Positions 36,825 through 45,686 of a stretch of 64,000 bases of DNA are shown piece after piece. Source of the stretch: Hydrocarboniphaga effusa AP103. Its GTDB lineage: Bacteria; Pseudomonadota; Gammaproteobacteria; Nevskiales; Nevskiaceae. A program made the translations under genes and the position numbers. The notes beneath the pieces were generated by a model. That model was not told where the DNA came from. It was given only the letters and a program-made list of their open reading frames with translations, and made no database searches. How positions within the stretch are numbered: position 1 is the first letter of the stretch; every line of letters begins with the position of its first letter. Where the stretch lies: positions 1,488,001-1,552,000 of the forward strand of contig NZ_AKGD01000001.1 of assembly GCF_000271305.1 (NCBI RefSeq), written 5' to 3'.

Positions 36825-37730
36825 ATGATCCGTCTCGACGACCTGAGCCTGTTCGTGCGCACGGCCGCGCTCGGCAGCTTTTCGAACGCGGCCCGCGAGG
36901 CCGACCTGCTGCCGGCCCAGGTCAGCGCCGCGATCCAGCGGCTGGAGCGCGAGCTCGACATCCGGCTGTTCGCGCGCTCGACGCGCAGCCTGCGGCTGAC
37001 CGCCGAGGGCGAGCGCTACCTGCCCCACGCGCAGCAGGCGCTGGCCCAACTGCGCGAGGGCCGCGACAGCCTGCACGCGGAATCGGGTGCGCTGCGCGGC
37101 GTCCTGCAGCTCGCGGCGCCATCGGATTTCGGCCGCAACATGCTGTTGCCCTGGCTCGCCGAGCTGCGCAATGCGCATCCGCAGCTGAGCCTGCGGTTGT
37201 CGCTCTCGGATCAGGTGACGAATCTGTATCGGGATCCGGTCGATGTGGCGATCCGCTACGGGCGCATCGAGGACTCCAGCTACGTCGCGCTGCCGCTGGC
37301 TCCGCACAACCGGCGCGTGCTGGTCGCCTCGCCGGACTATTTGCGGCGCAAGGGTCGCCCGCAGTCGCTCGACGAACTGCGCGCCCACGACGGCCTGCTC
37401 TGGGGGCTCGACGGCCGTCTCTACGACAAATGGGTGTTCCCGCTCGAAGGCGGGCGCCGGCAGACGGTGACGATGAAAGCCGCGCTGGCTTGCGACGATG
37501 CCGACGTCGCGCGTCGCTGGGCGATCGACGGCCAGGGCATCGCCTACAAGTCCTGGCTCGACGTCTGCTCCGACGTGCGCGCCGGCCGGCTTGAATTGCT
37601 ATTAGCGGGCCAGCCCACCGAGGCGACGCCGCTGAGCCTGGTCTGCCCGCACCGCAAGCAATTCCTTCCGTCGATCCGAGAGCTGCATGCGCTGCTGCAA
37701 AAGCGCTGCGCCGAGCTCGGAGCGCCGTAG
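36825..37730 (+). CDS. LysR-family transcriptional regulator
   Basis: ATG 36825 (MIRLDDLSLFVRTA) was chosen; a GTG three codons earlier is also possible. 301 residues. The N-terminal winged helix (AALGSFSNAAREADLLPAQVSAAIQRLE) and periplasmic-binding-like effector domain (LLPWLAELRNAHPQLSLRL, DVAIRYGRIEDSSY) are complete. Divergent from the quinone-reductase-like gene, so the likely role is to activate that gene in response to a quinone or electrophile; inference. Confidence 0.9.
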   Translation: MIRLDDLSLFVRTAALGSFSNAAREADLLPAQVSAAIQRLERELDIRLFARSTRSLRLTAEGERYLPHAQQALAQLREGRDSLHAESGALRGVLQLAAPSDFGRNMLLPWLAELRNAHPQLSLRLSLSDQVTNLYRDPVDVAIRYGRIEDSSYVALPLAPHNRRVLVASPDYLRRKGRPQSLDELRAHDGLLWGLDGRLYDKWVFPLEGGRRQTVTMKAALACDDADVARRWAIDGQGIAYKSWLDVCSDVRAGRLELLLAGQPTEATPLSLVCPHRKQFLPSIRELHALLQKRCAELGAP

Positions 37731-37766
37731 GCGGGCTGGCGGCGCAGCCGCGTCACCCGCCATCGA

Positions 37767-39206
37767 TCAAGCGCCGGTCGAGGCCTCGCCACCGACCTGC
37801 GCCACGCGCAGCAGGTTGGTGTGCCCCGGCGCGCCGAACGGCATGCCGGCGGCGATCACCACGGTCTGGCCGGCGCGCGCGAAGCCTTCCTCGGACGCGG
37901 TCCAGCTCGCGAAGTTGGTCATCTCGGTCACGCTCGCGACGTCGGGCGTGATCACCGGGTGAATGCCCCAGACCAGCGTGAGCCGGTGCGAAGTGTCGGC
38001 GCGCGGCGTCATGCCGATGATCGGCGCTTCCGGACGCTCGCGCGCGACGCGCAGGGCCGAGTAGCCCGAGCTCGTGTAGGTGACCACCGCCGCGGCCTTG
38101 AGCCGCCCCGCGATCGCGCAGACGGCCTCGCCGATCGCCCCGGCGATGTCGGCCTGCGGCGGGGTGTGCGCCGCGTCGATGACCTCGCGGTAATAGGGGT
38201 CGGATTCGGTCTGCGCGATGATGCGGTCCATCATGCGCACCGCCTCGACCGGGTACTGGCCGGCCGCCGATTCGGCCGACAGCATCACCGCGTCGGCGCC
38301 GTCGTAGATCGCGGTGGCGACGTCGGAGGCCTCGGCGCGCGTCGGTACCGGGGCCGAGATCATCGATTCGAGCATCTGCGTGGCGACGATCACGGGTCGT
38401 CCGAGCCGACGGCTGCTGCGCACGATGCGCTTCTGGATCGATGGCACGTACTCGGCCGGCATTTCCACGCCGAGATCGCCTCGGGCCACCATCACCGCGT
38501 CGGTGGCCTCGACGATGGCGTCGAGCTGGCCGATGGCGGCGGGCTTCTCGAGCTTGGCGACGATGCCCGCCCGGCCCTGGACAATGGCCTTGATCTCCTC
38601 GATGTCCTCGGGCCGCTGCACGAACGACAGCGCGATCCAGTCGACGCCGAGCTCGAGCCCGAAATCGAGATCGCGGCGGTCTTTTTCGGTCAGCGCCGAG
38701 ATCGGCAGGGTCACGCCCGGCACGTTGACGCCCTTGCGCTCCGACAGCGAGCCGCCGGTGATCACGCGGGTCTGCGCATGCAGGGCGTCGAAGCGCTCGA
38801 CGCGCAGGCGGATGCGGCCATCGTCGAGCAGCAGGTCGGTGCCCTCGGTCAGCGCGGCGAAGATTTCCGGGTGCGGCAGCGCCACGCGCGTGCTGTCGCC
38901 GGCCACTTCGCGGCGCAGGTCGAGCAGGAAGGGCTGGCCGGGTTCGAGCCTGATCGGCCCGGCGGCAAAGGTGCCGATGCGCAGCTTCGGCCCCTGCAGG
39001 TCCATCAGGATGCCGATCGGCCGCCCGAGCTCGCGCTCGATCTCGCGGATCAGCTCGAAACGCGCCCGGTGATCCTCGTGCGAGCCATGGCTGAAGTTCA
39101 GGCGGAAGACGTCGGCGCCGGCGCGAAACAGGGCTTCGATGGTTTCGCGATCCCTGCTCGCGGGACCCAGCGTGGCGACGATCTTGGCGTTGCGTTGACG
39201 GCGCAT
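37767..39206 (-). CDS. pyk: Pyruvate kinase
   Basis: 479 residues. Catalytic signatures are KIVATLGPASRD, FRLNFSHGSHEDH, IGILMDLQGPKLRIG, IVAKLEKPAAIGQLD (active-site Lys with Glu), DAVMVARGDLGVEMP and VATQMLESM. The C-terminal regulatory domain is also present. Converts phosphoenolpyruvate and ADP to pyruvate and ATP. It is divergent from rpoH across 262 bp, and its own leader has a possible GC-rich stem near 39240-39301. The start at ATG 39206 begins directly with the first beta strand. Confidence 0.97.
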   Translation of the reverse strand: MRRQRNAKIVATLGPASRDRETIEALFRAGADVFRLNFSHGSHEDHRARFELIREIERELGRPIGILMDLQGPKLRIGTFAAGPIRLEPGQPFLLDLRREVAGDSTRVALPHPEIFAALTEGTDLLLDDGRIRLRVERFDALHAQTRVITGGSLSERKGVNVPGVTLPISALTEKDRRDLDFGLELGVDWIALSFVQRPEDIEEIKAIVQGRAGIVAKLEKPAAIGQLDAIVEATDAVMVARGDLGVEMPAEYVPSIQKRIVRSSRRLGRPVIVATQMLESMISAPVPTRAEASDVATAIYDGADAVMLSAESAAGQYPVEAVRMMDRIIAQTESDPYYREVIDAAHTPPQADIAGAIGEAVCAIAGRLKAAAVVTYTSSGYSALRVARERPEAPIIGMTPRADTSHRLTLVWGIHPVITPDVASVTEMTNFASWTASEEGFARAGQTVVIAAGMPFGAPGHTNLLRVAQVGGEASTGA

Positions 39207-39373
39207 GCGAATTGGAACTCCCGAAGCTTGAGTGAGCGGGCGACGGAGCCATCTTACGGGAGCCGTTCCGCTTCTCCCCGAAAGGGGGGACTCGCCGTCG
39301 CACAGACGTGATTATTTGTAGAACTTTGCGTTTTGCCGATCGTGGCGATTGATAAATTCAAACCGCATCAAGC

Positions 39374-39400
39374 GAACTTTCCATAGCCTTAGCACTCTAT
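39374..39400 (+). promoter_or_regulatory. Sigma-E-like promoter of rpoH
   Basis: GAACTT at 39374-39379, a 16-bp spacer, and TCTAT at 39396-39400. The -35 element and spacer equal those of the E. coli rpoH P3 promoter read by sigma-E (GAACTT-N16-TCTGA); the -10 element is weaker here. TATGAT at 39398-39403 could serve as a sigma-70 -10 element but has a poor -35. Confidence 0.45.
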
Positions 39401-39415
39401 GATTCCGACTGCTAG
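39389..39415. promoter_or_regulatory. CIRCE-like element upstream of rpoH (HrcA site)
   Basis: TTAGCACTC-N9-GACTGCTAG. The left arm matches the CIRCE consensus (TTAGCACTC-N9-GAGTGCTAA) in 9/9 positions and the right arm in 7/9, with the exact 9-base gap. It overlaps the predicted -10 region about 54 bp before the rpoH start, a good place for repression by HrcA. Confidence 0.65.
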
Positions 39416-39468
39416 CATTGCCTCACACGGTAATGCTCTGGGTAGCAGCCGTCCTAATGGAGTAAGTC

Positions 39469-40353
39469 ATGACGCAATCCACCGCCCTGAGCCTGCGCGC
39501 CAATACCGGCGCCGCTCTGATGCCGCTGTCGGGCAGCCTGGAGTCGTACATCCAGTCGGTCTCGCGCATCCCGGTGCTGGACGCCGAAGAAGAATCCCGC
39601 CTCGCTCATCGTCTGCACGATGAGCAGGATCTGCCCTCCGCGCAGAAACTCGTGTTCTCCAACCTGCGCTTCGTGGTTCACATCGCCCGCGGCTACATGG
39701 GCTACGGCCTGCAGCTGGCCGACCTGATCCAGGAAGGCAACGTCGGCCTCATGAAGGCCGTCAAGCGCTTCGACCCGAACGTCGGCGTGCGACTGATCAG
39801 CTTCGCGGTGCACTGGATCAAGGCCGAGATTCACGAGTTCATCCTCAAGAACTGGCGCATCGTGAAGATCGCCACGACCAAGGCCCAGCGCAAGCTGTTC
39901 TTCAACCTGCGCTCGGCCAAGCAGCGCCTGGGCTGGATGAACCAGTCCGAGGTCGAGGCGATCGCCAAGGATCTCAAGGTCAAGCCCGAAGAAGTCATGC
40001 AGATGGAATCGCGCCTGGGCGGGCACGACGTGTCCTTCAGCATGACCACGGAAGACAGCGAGGAAACCAGCTACGTGCCGGAAGATTATCTGGCGACCGA
40101 AGACTCGACCTACGCCGAGATCGAGGACGCCGGCTGGAACGAGCGCCGCGAAACCACCATGCGCAACGCGCTCGCCAAGCTCGACGACCGTGCCAAGAGC
40201 ATCCTGATGCGCCGCTGGCTGTCGGAAGATGGCCAGAAGGCCGGCCTGCAGGAGCTGGCGGACGAGTACGGCGTGTCGGCCGAGCGCATCCGCCAGATCG
40301 AGGCCGCGGCGATGAAGAAGCTGCGCAAGGCCATCGAGGCATTGCCGGCCTGA
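39469..40353 (+). CDS. rpoH: RNA polymerase heat-shock sigma factor RpoH (sigma-32)
   Basis: 294 residues from ATG 39469, with TGGAGTAAG upstream. Region 2 (SNLRFVVHIARGYMGYGL, DLIQEGNVGLMKAVKRFDP, SFAVHWIKAEIHEFILKNWRI), the RpoH box QRKLFFNLR at ~140-148, which distinguishes sigma-32 from other factors, and region 4 (LQELADEYGVSAERIRQIEAAA) are intact. Directs heat-shock transcription. The upstream region combines a sigma-E-like promoter and a CIRCE-like repeat, which suggests that HrcA and envelope stress both feed into heat-shock control. Confidence 0.97.
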   Translation: MTQSTALSLRANTGAALMPLSGSLESYIQSVSRIPVLDAEEESRLAHRLHDEQDLPSAQKLVFSNLRFVVHIARGYMGYGLQLADLIQEGNVGLMKAVKRFDPNVGVRLISFAVHWIKAEIHEFILKNWRIVKIATTKAQRKLFFNLRSAKQRLGWMNQSEVEAIAKDLKVKPEEVMQMESRLGGHDVSFSMTTEDSEETSYVPEDYLATEDSTYAEIEDAGWNERRETTMRNALAKLDDRAKSILMRRWLSEDGQKAGLQELADEYGVSAERIRQIEAAAMKKLRKAIEALPA

Positions 40354-40376
40354 TCGGCTTGCTTCATCGAGTTGAG

Positions 40377-40413
40377 CAAAGATAAAGCCCGCTATCAGCG
40401 GGCTTTATCTTTG
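40377..40413. terminator. Bidirectional terminator between rpoH and malQ
   Basis: A perfect 16-bp stem (40377-40392 with 40398-40413) around loop TATCA, with A/T-rich outer ends on both sides. Sits 24 bp after the rpoH stop and 30 bp after the malQ stop (minus). Confidence 0.85.
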
Positions 40414-40442
40414 CTGCAGTCGCTGCTTCGTATTTCGCAGGG

Positions 40443-41942
40443 TCAGCGGTTGTAGAGCTTCGCGAGCCCGGCGAGCTCCTGAGTCCGCCCGACGGCGAGT
40501 TCGCTCCAGTCGAAACGCCAGGTCCAGTTGGTATCGGCCAGCGTGCCCGGCGTATTCATGCGGTTGCCTGCGCCGAGGCTCAGCACGTCCTGCATCGGAA
40601 CGATCGCGAGCTGCGCACACGAAGCGTAGATCGCGCGGATCAGCGGGTCTGGCATCGGTGCCGGGTCGGGCAGGTAGCGCCGCACGTCGGCCAGGCTCTG
40701 CTCGTCGAGGTTTTCGAACCATTCGCGCGTCACGGCATTGTCGTGCGTGCCCGTGTAGGCCACCGAATCGACCATGTAGTTGTGCGGCAGATGCGGGTTG
40801 GCCGGGTCGCCGTCGAATCCGAATTGCATCACCCGCATGCCCGGCAGTCCGAAGCGCTTCCGCAGCTGGTCGACTTCGGGCGTGATGTCGCCGAGGTCTT
40901 CGGCCACCAGCGGCAGGGCGCCGAGCTTTTCGGACACCGCCGTCAGCAATTCCTCGCCGGGCGCCTTGACCCAGCTGCCGTTGACCGCGGTTTCGTCTCC
41001 GGCCGGAATCTCCCAGCAAGCTTCCAGGCCGCGAAAGTGATCGATGCGCAGCAGGTCGAACAGCTCGCGCTGGCGGGCCAGCCGCTGCAGCCACCAGTCG
41101 TAGCCGTGCTTCTGATGCTCGGGCCAGCGATACAGCGGGTTGCCCCAGAGCTGCCCGGTTTCGGAGAAGTAATCGGGTGGCACGCCGGCGACCACGGTCG
41201 GTTGGCCGGCTTTGTCGAGCTTCCAGAGCGCGGGCCGCGCCCAGACGTCGGCGCTGTGATGGGCGACGAAGATCGGCAAATCGCCGAACAGATAGAGACC
41301 GCGATCGTTGGCGTAGGCGCGCAGATCGGCCCATTGCATCGCGAAGATGAATTGCTGGAAGCGCTCGAAATCGCAACGCTCGGCGACCGCCTCGACCGCG
41401 CGCTCGTAGGCCGCTCCCTTGCGATCGCGTACCGCTTTGGGCCAGTCGATCCAGCCACTGTTGTATTGCGCGTCGAAGGCGACGAAGCGCACGTAGTCTT
41501 CGAGCCAGTGGTCGGCTTCGTGGCAGAAGCGGCGATAGCGGGCCAGCCAATCGGCCGAAGCGGTTTCGAAGAACTTCTTGTGCGCCTCGCGCAGACACGC
41601 CGCGCGATGCTCGCGTGCCCCGACCCGGCTCAGTCCGCGATCGTAGCCGGCGAGCCAGCCGCGATCGACGAGCCAGTCGAGGCTGATCAGCAGTGGGTTC
41701 CCGGCGTTCGCCGAGGTGCTGTAGTACGGCGAGCCATCCTCGTGCGTCGGATTCAGCGGCAGCACCTGCCAGATCGAAAATCCGGCGCGCACCGCGAAAT
41801 CGACGAAACGGTAGGCATCGTGGCTGAAGTCGCCGTTGCCGAGCGGCCCGGGGAGCGAGGTGATGTGCGCAAGCACGCCGGCTCGGCGCCTGGCCAGCGG
41901 ATTGACCGGCACCGTCGCGGCCGGCACAGCTTGGAGCGTCAT
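40443..41942 (-). CDS. malQ: 4-alpha-glucanotransferase (amylomaltase, GH77)
   Basis: The start at ATG 41942 (MTLQAVPA) gives 499 residues; an earlier in-frame start is six codons upstream. GH77 motifs: AHITSLPGPLGNGDF, SPYYSTSANAGNPLLISLDWL, LPIFVAHHSADVWA, LLRIDHFRGLEACWEIP with the nucleophile Asp, PLVAEDLGDITPEV with the acid/base Glu, and YTGTHDN. Transfers 1,4-alpha-glucan segments and releases glucose from maltodextrins. It follows the GH57 gene by 22 bp. Confidence 0.96.
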   Translation of the reverse strand: MTLQAVPAATVPVNPLARRRAGVLAHITSLPGPLGNGDFSHDAYRFVDFAVRAGFSIWQVLPLNPTHEDGSPYYSTSANAGNPLLISLDWLVDRGWLAGYDRGLSRVGAREHRAACLREAHKKFFETASADWLARYRRFCHEADHWLEDYVRFVAFDAQYNSGWIDWPKAVRDRKGAAYERAVEAVAERCDFERFQQFIFAMQWADLRAYANDRGLYLFGDLPIFVAHHSADVWARPALWKLDKAGQPTVVAGVPPDYFSETGQLWGNPLYRWPEHQKHGYDWWLQRLARQRELFDLLRIDHFRGLEACWEIPAGDETAVNGSWVKAPGEELLTAVSEKLGALPLVAEDLGDITPEVDQLRKRFGLPGMRVMQFGFDGDPANPHLPHNYMVDSVAYTGTHDNAVTREWFENLDEQSLADVRRYLPDPAPMPDPLIRAIYASCAQLAIVPMQDVLSLGAGNRMNTPGTLADTNWTWRFDWSELAVGRTQELAGLAKLYNR

Positions 41943-41964
41943 CGGAAGTCCTTTTCCCAAGTCC

Positions 41965-43641
41965 CTAGTTCGCGCGCATCACGCCGCCGGCGGCCGGATC
42001 GCCCTGACCCAAGCTCAGCACGGCCGCGAGTTCGGCCGGCGGCGGCTCACCGAGCATTTCGTAGAGCCGGCGCAGGTGCAGGCGATAAAGCGATTCGAAA
42101 TCGCTGACCGCGCGATCGGGGTTGTAGTCGCCAAGCCACCAGAACCAGTCCGATCCCTCGCAAACCGCGAGTTGGCGATCGATGGCCGTGAGTTCGGCTG
42201 GCGACAGGCGCCCGCTCGCGACCACGCGGTCGTAGGCGTTCTTGGCATGCACGAGCAGATCCCAGCCGCGGTTCTTGTCGGCGCTGCCGATCCAGGTCGA
42301 GAACGTGCCGTAAACCCAGCTGCCGGCCGTGAGCCTGGGCAGGTGCGAAAGCCGCGCTTGTCCGGCCAACGCTTCGGACATCGTCGAGAGCCTGAGCTGC
42401 GGATGCGCGGCGATGCGCGCGTACAGCGTCGACAGCAGCCAGTAGGCGTTGTGCGGATAGAACTCCCAGGCGTTCTCGCCGTCGAGATAGATCAGCAACA
42501 GGCCGCCGGGCGTTTGCCAGGCGCGCGATTCGAGGCGTTGCAGCAGATGCGTGACCGCGTCGTCTGCGTGCCAGGTTTGATACTGGAAGCCGACCGCGTC
42601 GGAGAGCTCGTCGTCGCGGAAGACGCAGGCCAGCGGGTTGTCGCCGAACTGCACGGGCGCGTTGGCGGGCGCCGAGCGCAGGCCCGCGTTGAGCACGCTG
42701 TGATGCAGCACGTTGCCGCCCGAAGCCGTCCAGCGAAAGCCGAACTCAGGCAGCAGTTTGAGCGTCGCCTCGCTGATGGAACCTTCGGACGGCCAGCAAC
42801 CTTCGGGTCGAAAGCCGAAGCAGCGTTCGAACACTTGCAGCCCGCGTTCGAAGTGCCAGCGTGCGCGATCGATGCCGCCCGGATACTGCGCGGCGGAAGT
42901 CGGCAGCGGAGCGCCCGGCATCGCCTCGTGCGCCGATTGCAGATCGAGCAGCAGCGGCACGATCGGATGCCCGTAAGGCGTGGTGGTGAGTTCCACGCGT
43001 CCGCTTTCGGCGAGCTTGCGATAGCGCGGGATGATGCCGGCGGTGATCTGGCCGATCAGTTCGAGCAGTTCGCGTCGCTGCTGCAGCGTGTAGCCGCGGC
43101 CCTGCTCGGCGAGTTGCTGCACGAATGCGTTGTCGCGGCGAACCGTCTCGCCCATCCAGGCCAGATGCAGCCAGGTCAGCAGATCGGCGATGTAGGCATC
43201 GGACAGATACGCCGCGAACTCGTGCTCCTGATCGATGCGCTCGGCGATCTTCGCGAGCGCCGCATAAGGCGCCCAGCGTGCGATCAGGCGCTCCTTGTGC
43301 GAACGCAATCCTGCCTGGATCAGCGCGGCTCGCGTATTCGCGTCAGGCGGATAGTGCTCGGCGACGAGCGCCTCGAGCAGCGGCTCCTTGAGTTCGGCGC
43401 CGCGGGCGAGGAAATCGGCGATGGTCTGCGCACGTGCTTCGAGCTGTTCGAGCAGCAGCGGGGCGAAGTTGACGACGCCGCGAGCCGACACCTCGGCCTC
43501 GAAATGCGCCGCCATGTCGGCGTAATCCTTGATCGCGTGCAGGTACGTCCAAGGCAGCGCCGAGACGCCCGTGGCGGGGTCGCGATACTCGGGCTGGTGC
43601 ATGTGCCAGCCCACCACCACGCGCAAACGGTCGTCGCTCAT
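41965..43641 (-). CDS. Glycoside hydrolase family 57 (alpha-amylase/branching-type)
   Basis: 558 residues. The N-terminal VVVGWHMHQPEYRDP is the first GH57 motif; GCWPSEGSISEATLKLL carries the likely nucleophile Glu, LLIYLDGENAWEFYP the likely acid/base Asp, and an SEALAGQARLSHLP helical region follows. GH57 enzymes are alpha-amylases, 4-alpha-glucanotransferases or branching enzymes acting with retention. No signal peptide is seen, so it acts in the cytoplasm, together with MalQ encoded 22 bp downstream. Activity within GH57 cannot be fixed from motifs alone. Confidence 0.9.
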   Translation of the reverse strand: MSDDRLRVVVGWHMHQPEYRDPATGVSALPWTYLHAIKDYADMAAHFEAEVSARGVVNFAPLLLEQLEARAQTIADFLARGAELKEPLLEALVAEHYPPDANTRAALIQAGLRSHKERLIARWAPYAALAKIAERIDQEHEFAAYLSDAYIADLLTWLHLAWMGETVRRDNAFVQQLAEQGRGYTLQQRRELLELIGQITAGIIPRYRKLAESGRVELTTTPYGHPIVPLLLDLQSAHEAMPGAPLPTSAAQYPGGIDRARWHFERGLQVFERCFGFRPEGCWPSEGSISEATLKLLPEFGFRWTASGGNVLHHSVLNAGLRSAPANAPVQFGDNPLACVFRDDELSDAVGFQYQTWHADDAVTHLLQRLESRAWQTPGGLLLIYLDGENAWEFYPHNAYWLLSTLYARIAAHPQLRLSTMSEALAGQARLSHLPRLTAGSWVYGTFSTWIGSADKNRGWDLLVHAKNAYDRVVASGRLSPAELTAIDRQLAVCEGSDWFWWLGDYNPDRAVSDFESLYRLHLRRLYEMLGEPPPAELAAVLSLGQGDPAAGGVMRAN

Positions 43642-43741
43642 TCAGTGCTGCTCGATGTGCCGGTCGGAACACACAGCATACCCAAGCGAATCTGAACCGC
43701 TATACGTCGAAAGCACGCTGGGGAATGAGGCGCTCGAAAAG

Positions 43742-44650
43742 CTAGAACAGCCGCACGTAATGATCGACGAGCAGGAACGTGAACAGGCCCATCAGATACA
43801 CGATGGAATAGCCGAAGGTGCGCATCGGCAGGCCCGGAACCGGTGAAAACTTGAGCCGCCAGGCGTAGTACAGGAACACGCCGCCGAGCCCGAGCGCGCC
43901 GATCAGATACAGCAGCCCGCTCATGCCGGTCACGAATGGCAGGATCGTGACGACGACGAGCAGCACCGTATAGAGCAGCACCTGCGTGCGCGTGAATTCG
44001 ATGCCGTGCGTGACCGGCAGCATCGGCACTCCGGCCTTGGCGTACTCGTCGCGACGCTCGATCGCGAGCGCCCAGAAATGCGGCGGCGTCCAGATGAAGA
44101 TGATCAGGAACAGGATCAGCGAATGCGCATGCAGTTCGCCCGTCGCGGCCACCCAGCCGAGCACCGGCGGCGCAGCGCCCGCAGCGCCGCCGATGACGAT
44201 GTTCTGCGGCGTCGCGCGCTTCAGATACAGCGTGTAGATGCCTGCGTAACCGACCAGCGTGAACTGCGTGAGCACGGCCGTGAGCGGGTTGACGAGAAAC
44301 CACAGCACGACGAAGCCCGCGAGCCCGATCACGGTCGCGAAGGCGATCGACTCGGTCATGCCGAGGCGGCCAGTCACGAGCGGACGGCCGCAGGTGCGCG
44401 CCATGTTGGCGTCGATGTTGCGATCGATGATCTGGTTGATCGCGGCGGCCGAAGCGGCCTGCAAGGTGATGCCGAGCGTGCCCCAGACCAGCGCCGCGAT
44501 CGGCGGCAGTCCCGGCACCGCGAGGAACATGCCGATGATCGCGGTGAACACGATCAGCATGACCACGCGCGGCTTGCACAGCTCGTAGTACTCGTGGAGC
44601 AGCGAGCTGGGTTGTTCGGCGGCGGAGGTCATATCGGAACTCGTGCCCAT
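43742..44650 (-). CDS. ctaB: Protoheme IX farnesyltransferase (heme O synthase)
   Basis: 302 residues from ATG 44650; an ATG six codons later (44632) is an equal alternative. UbiA-type prenyltransferase with the first Asp-rich motif NQIIDRNIDANMART and the second YTLYLKRATPQN / EFTRTQVL region, plus CKPRVVMLIVFTAIIG and about eight membrane helices. It attaches farnesyl to heme b to make heme O. The start lies 1 bp after the stop of the heme A synthase gene; together they provide heme A for the oxidase encoded at 47471-52034. Confidence 0.95.
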   Translation of the reverse strand: MGTSSDMTSAAEQPSSLLHEYYELCKPRVVMLIVFTAIIGMFLAVPGLPPIAALVWGTLGITLQAASAAAINQIIDRNIDANMARTCGRPLVTGRLGMTESIAFATVIGLAGFVVLWFLVNPLTAVLTQFTLVGYAGIYTLYLKRATPQNIVIGGAAGAAPPVLGWVAATGELHAHSLILFLIIFIWTPPHFWALAIERRDEYAKAGVPMLPVTHGIEFTRTQVLLYTVLLVVVTILPFVTGMSGLLYLIGALGLGGVFLYYAWRLKFSPVPGLPMRTFGYSIVYLMGLFTFLLVDHYVRLF

Positions 44651-44651
44651 G

Positions 44652-45674
44652 TCAGCGCGGAGGCGCCTGACGCAGGCGCACGTTGAGCGCGAGCAGCGTG
44701 CTCAGCAGCAGCGCGGCTCCGGCGTTGTGCGCGGTGGCCAGCGGCAGTGGCAGCTGGAACAGCACCGTGGTGATGCCGAGCGTGATCTGCAGCGCGAGCA
44801 CCGCGAGCACGGCCTGGCCGAAATGCTTCCAGACGCTTTCGCGACAGCGCAGCAGCGCCACCGCGAGCAGCAGCAGGAACAGGCTCACCACGAGCGCGCC
44901 GACGCGATGCATCCAATGAATCGTCACGCGCGCGCGCGCATCGAGAATGCCGTGTTCGTAATTGATGCCGAGCCCGTGCCAGAGCGTGAACGCGGTCTTG
45001 AAATCGGTTTCGGGCACGAGCCGGTAATGGCAGGTCGGGAAATCCGGGCAGGCCAGCGCGGCGTAATTGGTGCTGGTCCAGCCACCCAGGAAGATCTGCA
45101 GGGCCACCAGGATCAGGCCGATGGTGGCGACGCCGATCAGCGGGCGCGGCGCCTTGGCGGCGCCGTGCGCGCGGCCGGACAGCCACAGGACCAGCAGCAG
45201 CGATAGCGTGGTCAATCCACCGATCAGATGGCCGGTGACCACGAGCGGCTTGAGCAGCAGGGTGACCGTCCACATGCCGAGCATGCCCTGGAACACGACC
45301 AGCCCGACGAGCACCCACGGCAGTTTTTTGGGCGCACCCTTGATGCGCGTGCTCATCAGCGCGAGCGCCACGATCAGGAAACCCAGCGTCGAGGCCAGAT
45401 AGCGATGAATCATTTCCTTCCAGGCCTTGTGCGCCTCGACCGGACGCTCCGGAAAGGCCTGCTGGGCCTGGGCGACATCGTGATCGGCCTCGGGCACGCC
45501 GACGTGTCCGTAGCAGCCCGGCCAGTCCGGGCAACCGAGGCCGGCATCCGACAGCCGCACGAAGGCGCCGAACACCACCACGACGAAGCACAGCAGCACG
45601 GCGGTGAAATTGATGCGGCGGAACCAGAGCATGGACGGTGACGTGTGAGGCGACGCGGACGCGGCGGACGGCAT
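44652..45674 (-). CDS. ctaA: Heme A synthase (COX15/CtaA)
   Basis: 340 residues, or 326 if the ATG at 45632 (MLWFRRINF) is used, which fits family N-termini well. Eight transmembrane helices; GAFVRLSDAGLGCPDWPGCYG is the first heme-adjacent loop with its conserved cysteines, ALACPDFPTC the second, and HWMHRVGALVVS carries a heme-ligand His. It oxidises the heme O methyl group to formyl. It is followed within 1 bp by ctaB and preceded by the SCO-like gene in the oxidase assembly cluster. Confidence 0.94.
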   Translation of the reverse strand: MPSAASASPHTSPSMLWFRRINFTAVLLCFVVVVFGAFVRLSDAGLGCPDWPGCYGHVGVPEADHDVAQAQQAFPERPVEAHKAWKEMIHRYLASTLGFLIVALALMSTRIKGAPKKLPWVLVGLVVFQGMLGMWTVTLLLKPLVVTGHLIGGLTTLSLLLVLWLSGRAHGAAKAPRPLIGVATIGLILVALQIFLGGWTSTNYAALACPDFPTCHYRLVPETDFKTAFTLWHGLGINYEHGILDARARVTIHWMHRVGALVVSLFLLLLAVALLRCRESVWKHFGQAVLAVLALQITLGITTVLFQLPLPLATAHNAGAALLLSTLLALNVRLRQAPPR

Positions 45675-45686
45675 TTTAGTGACCTA

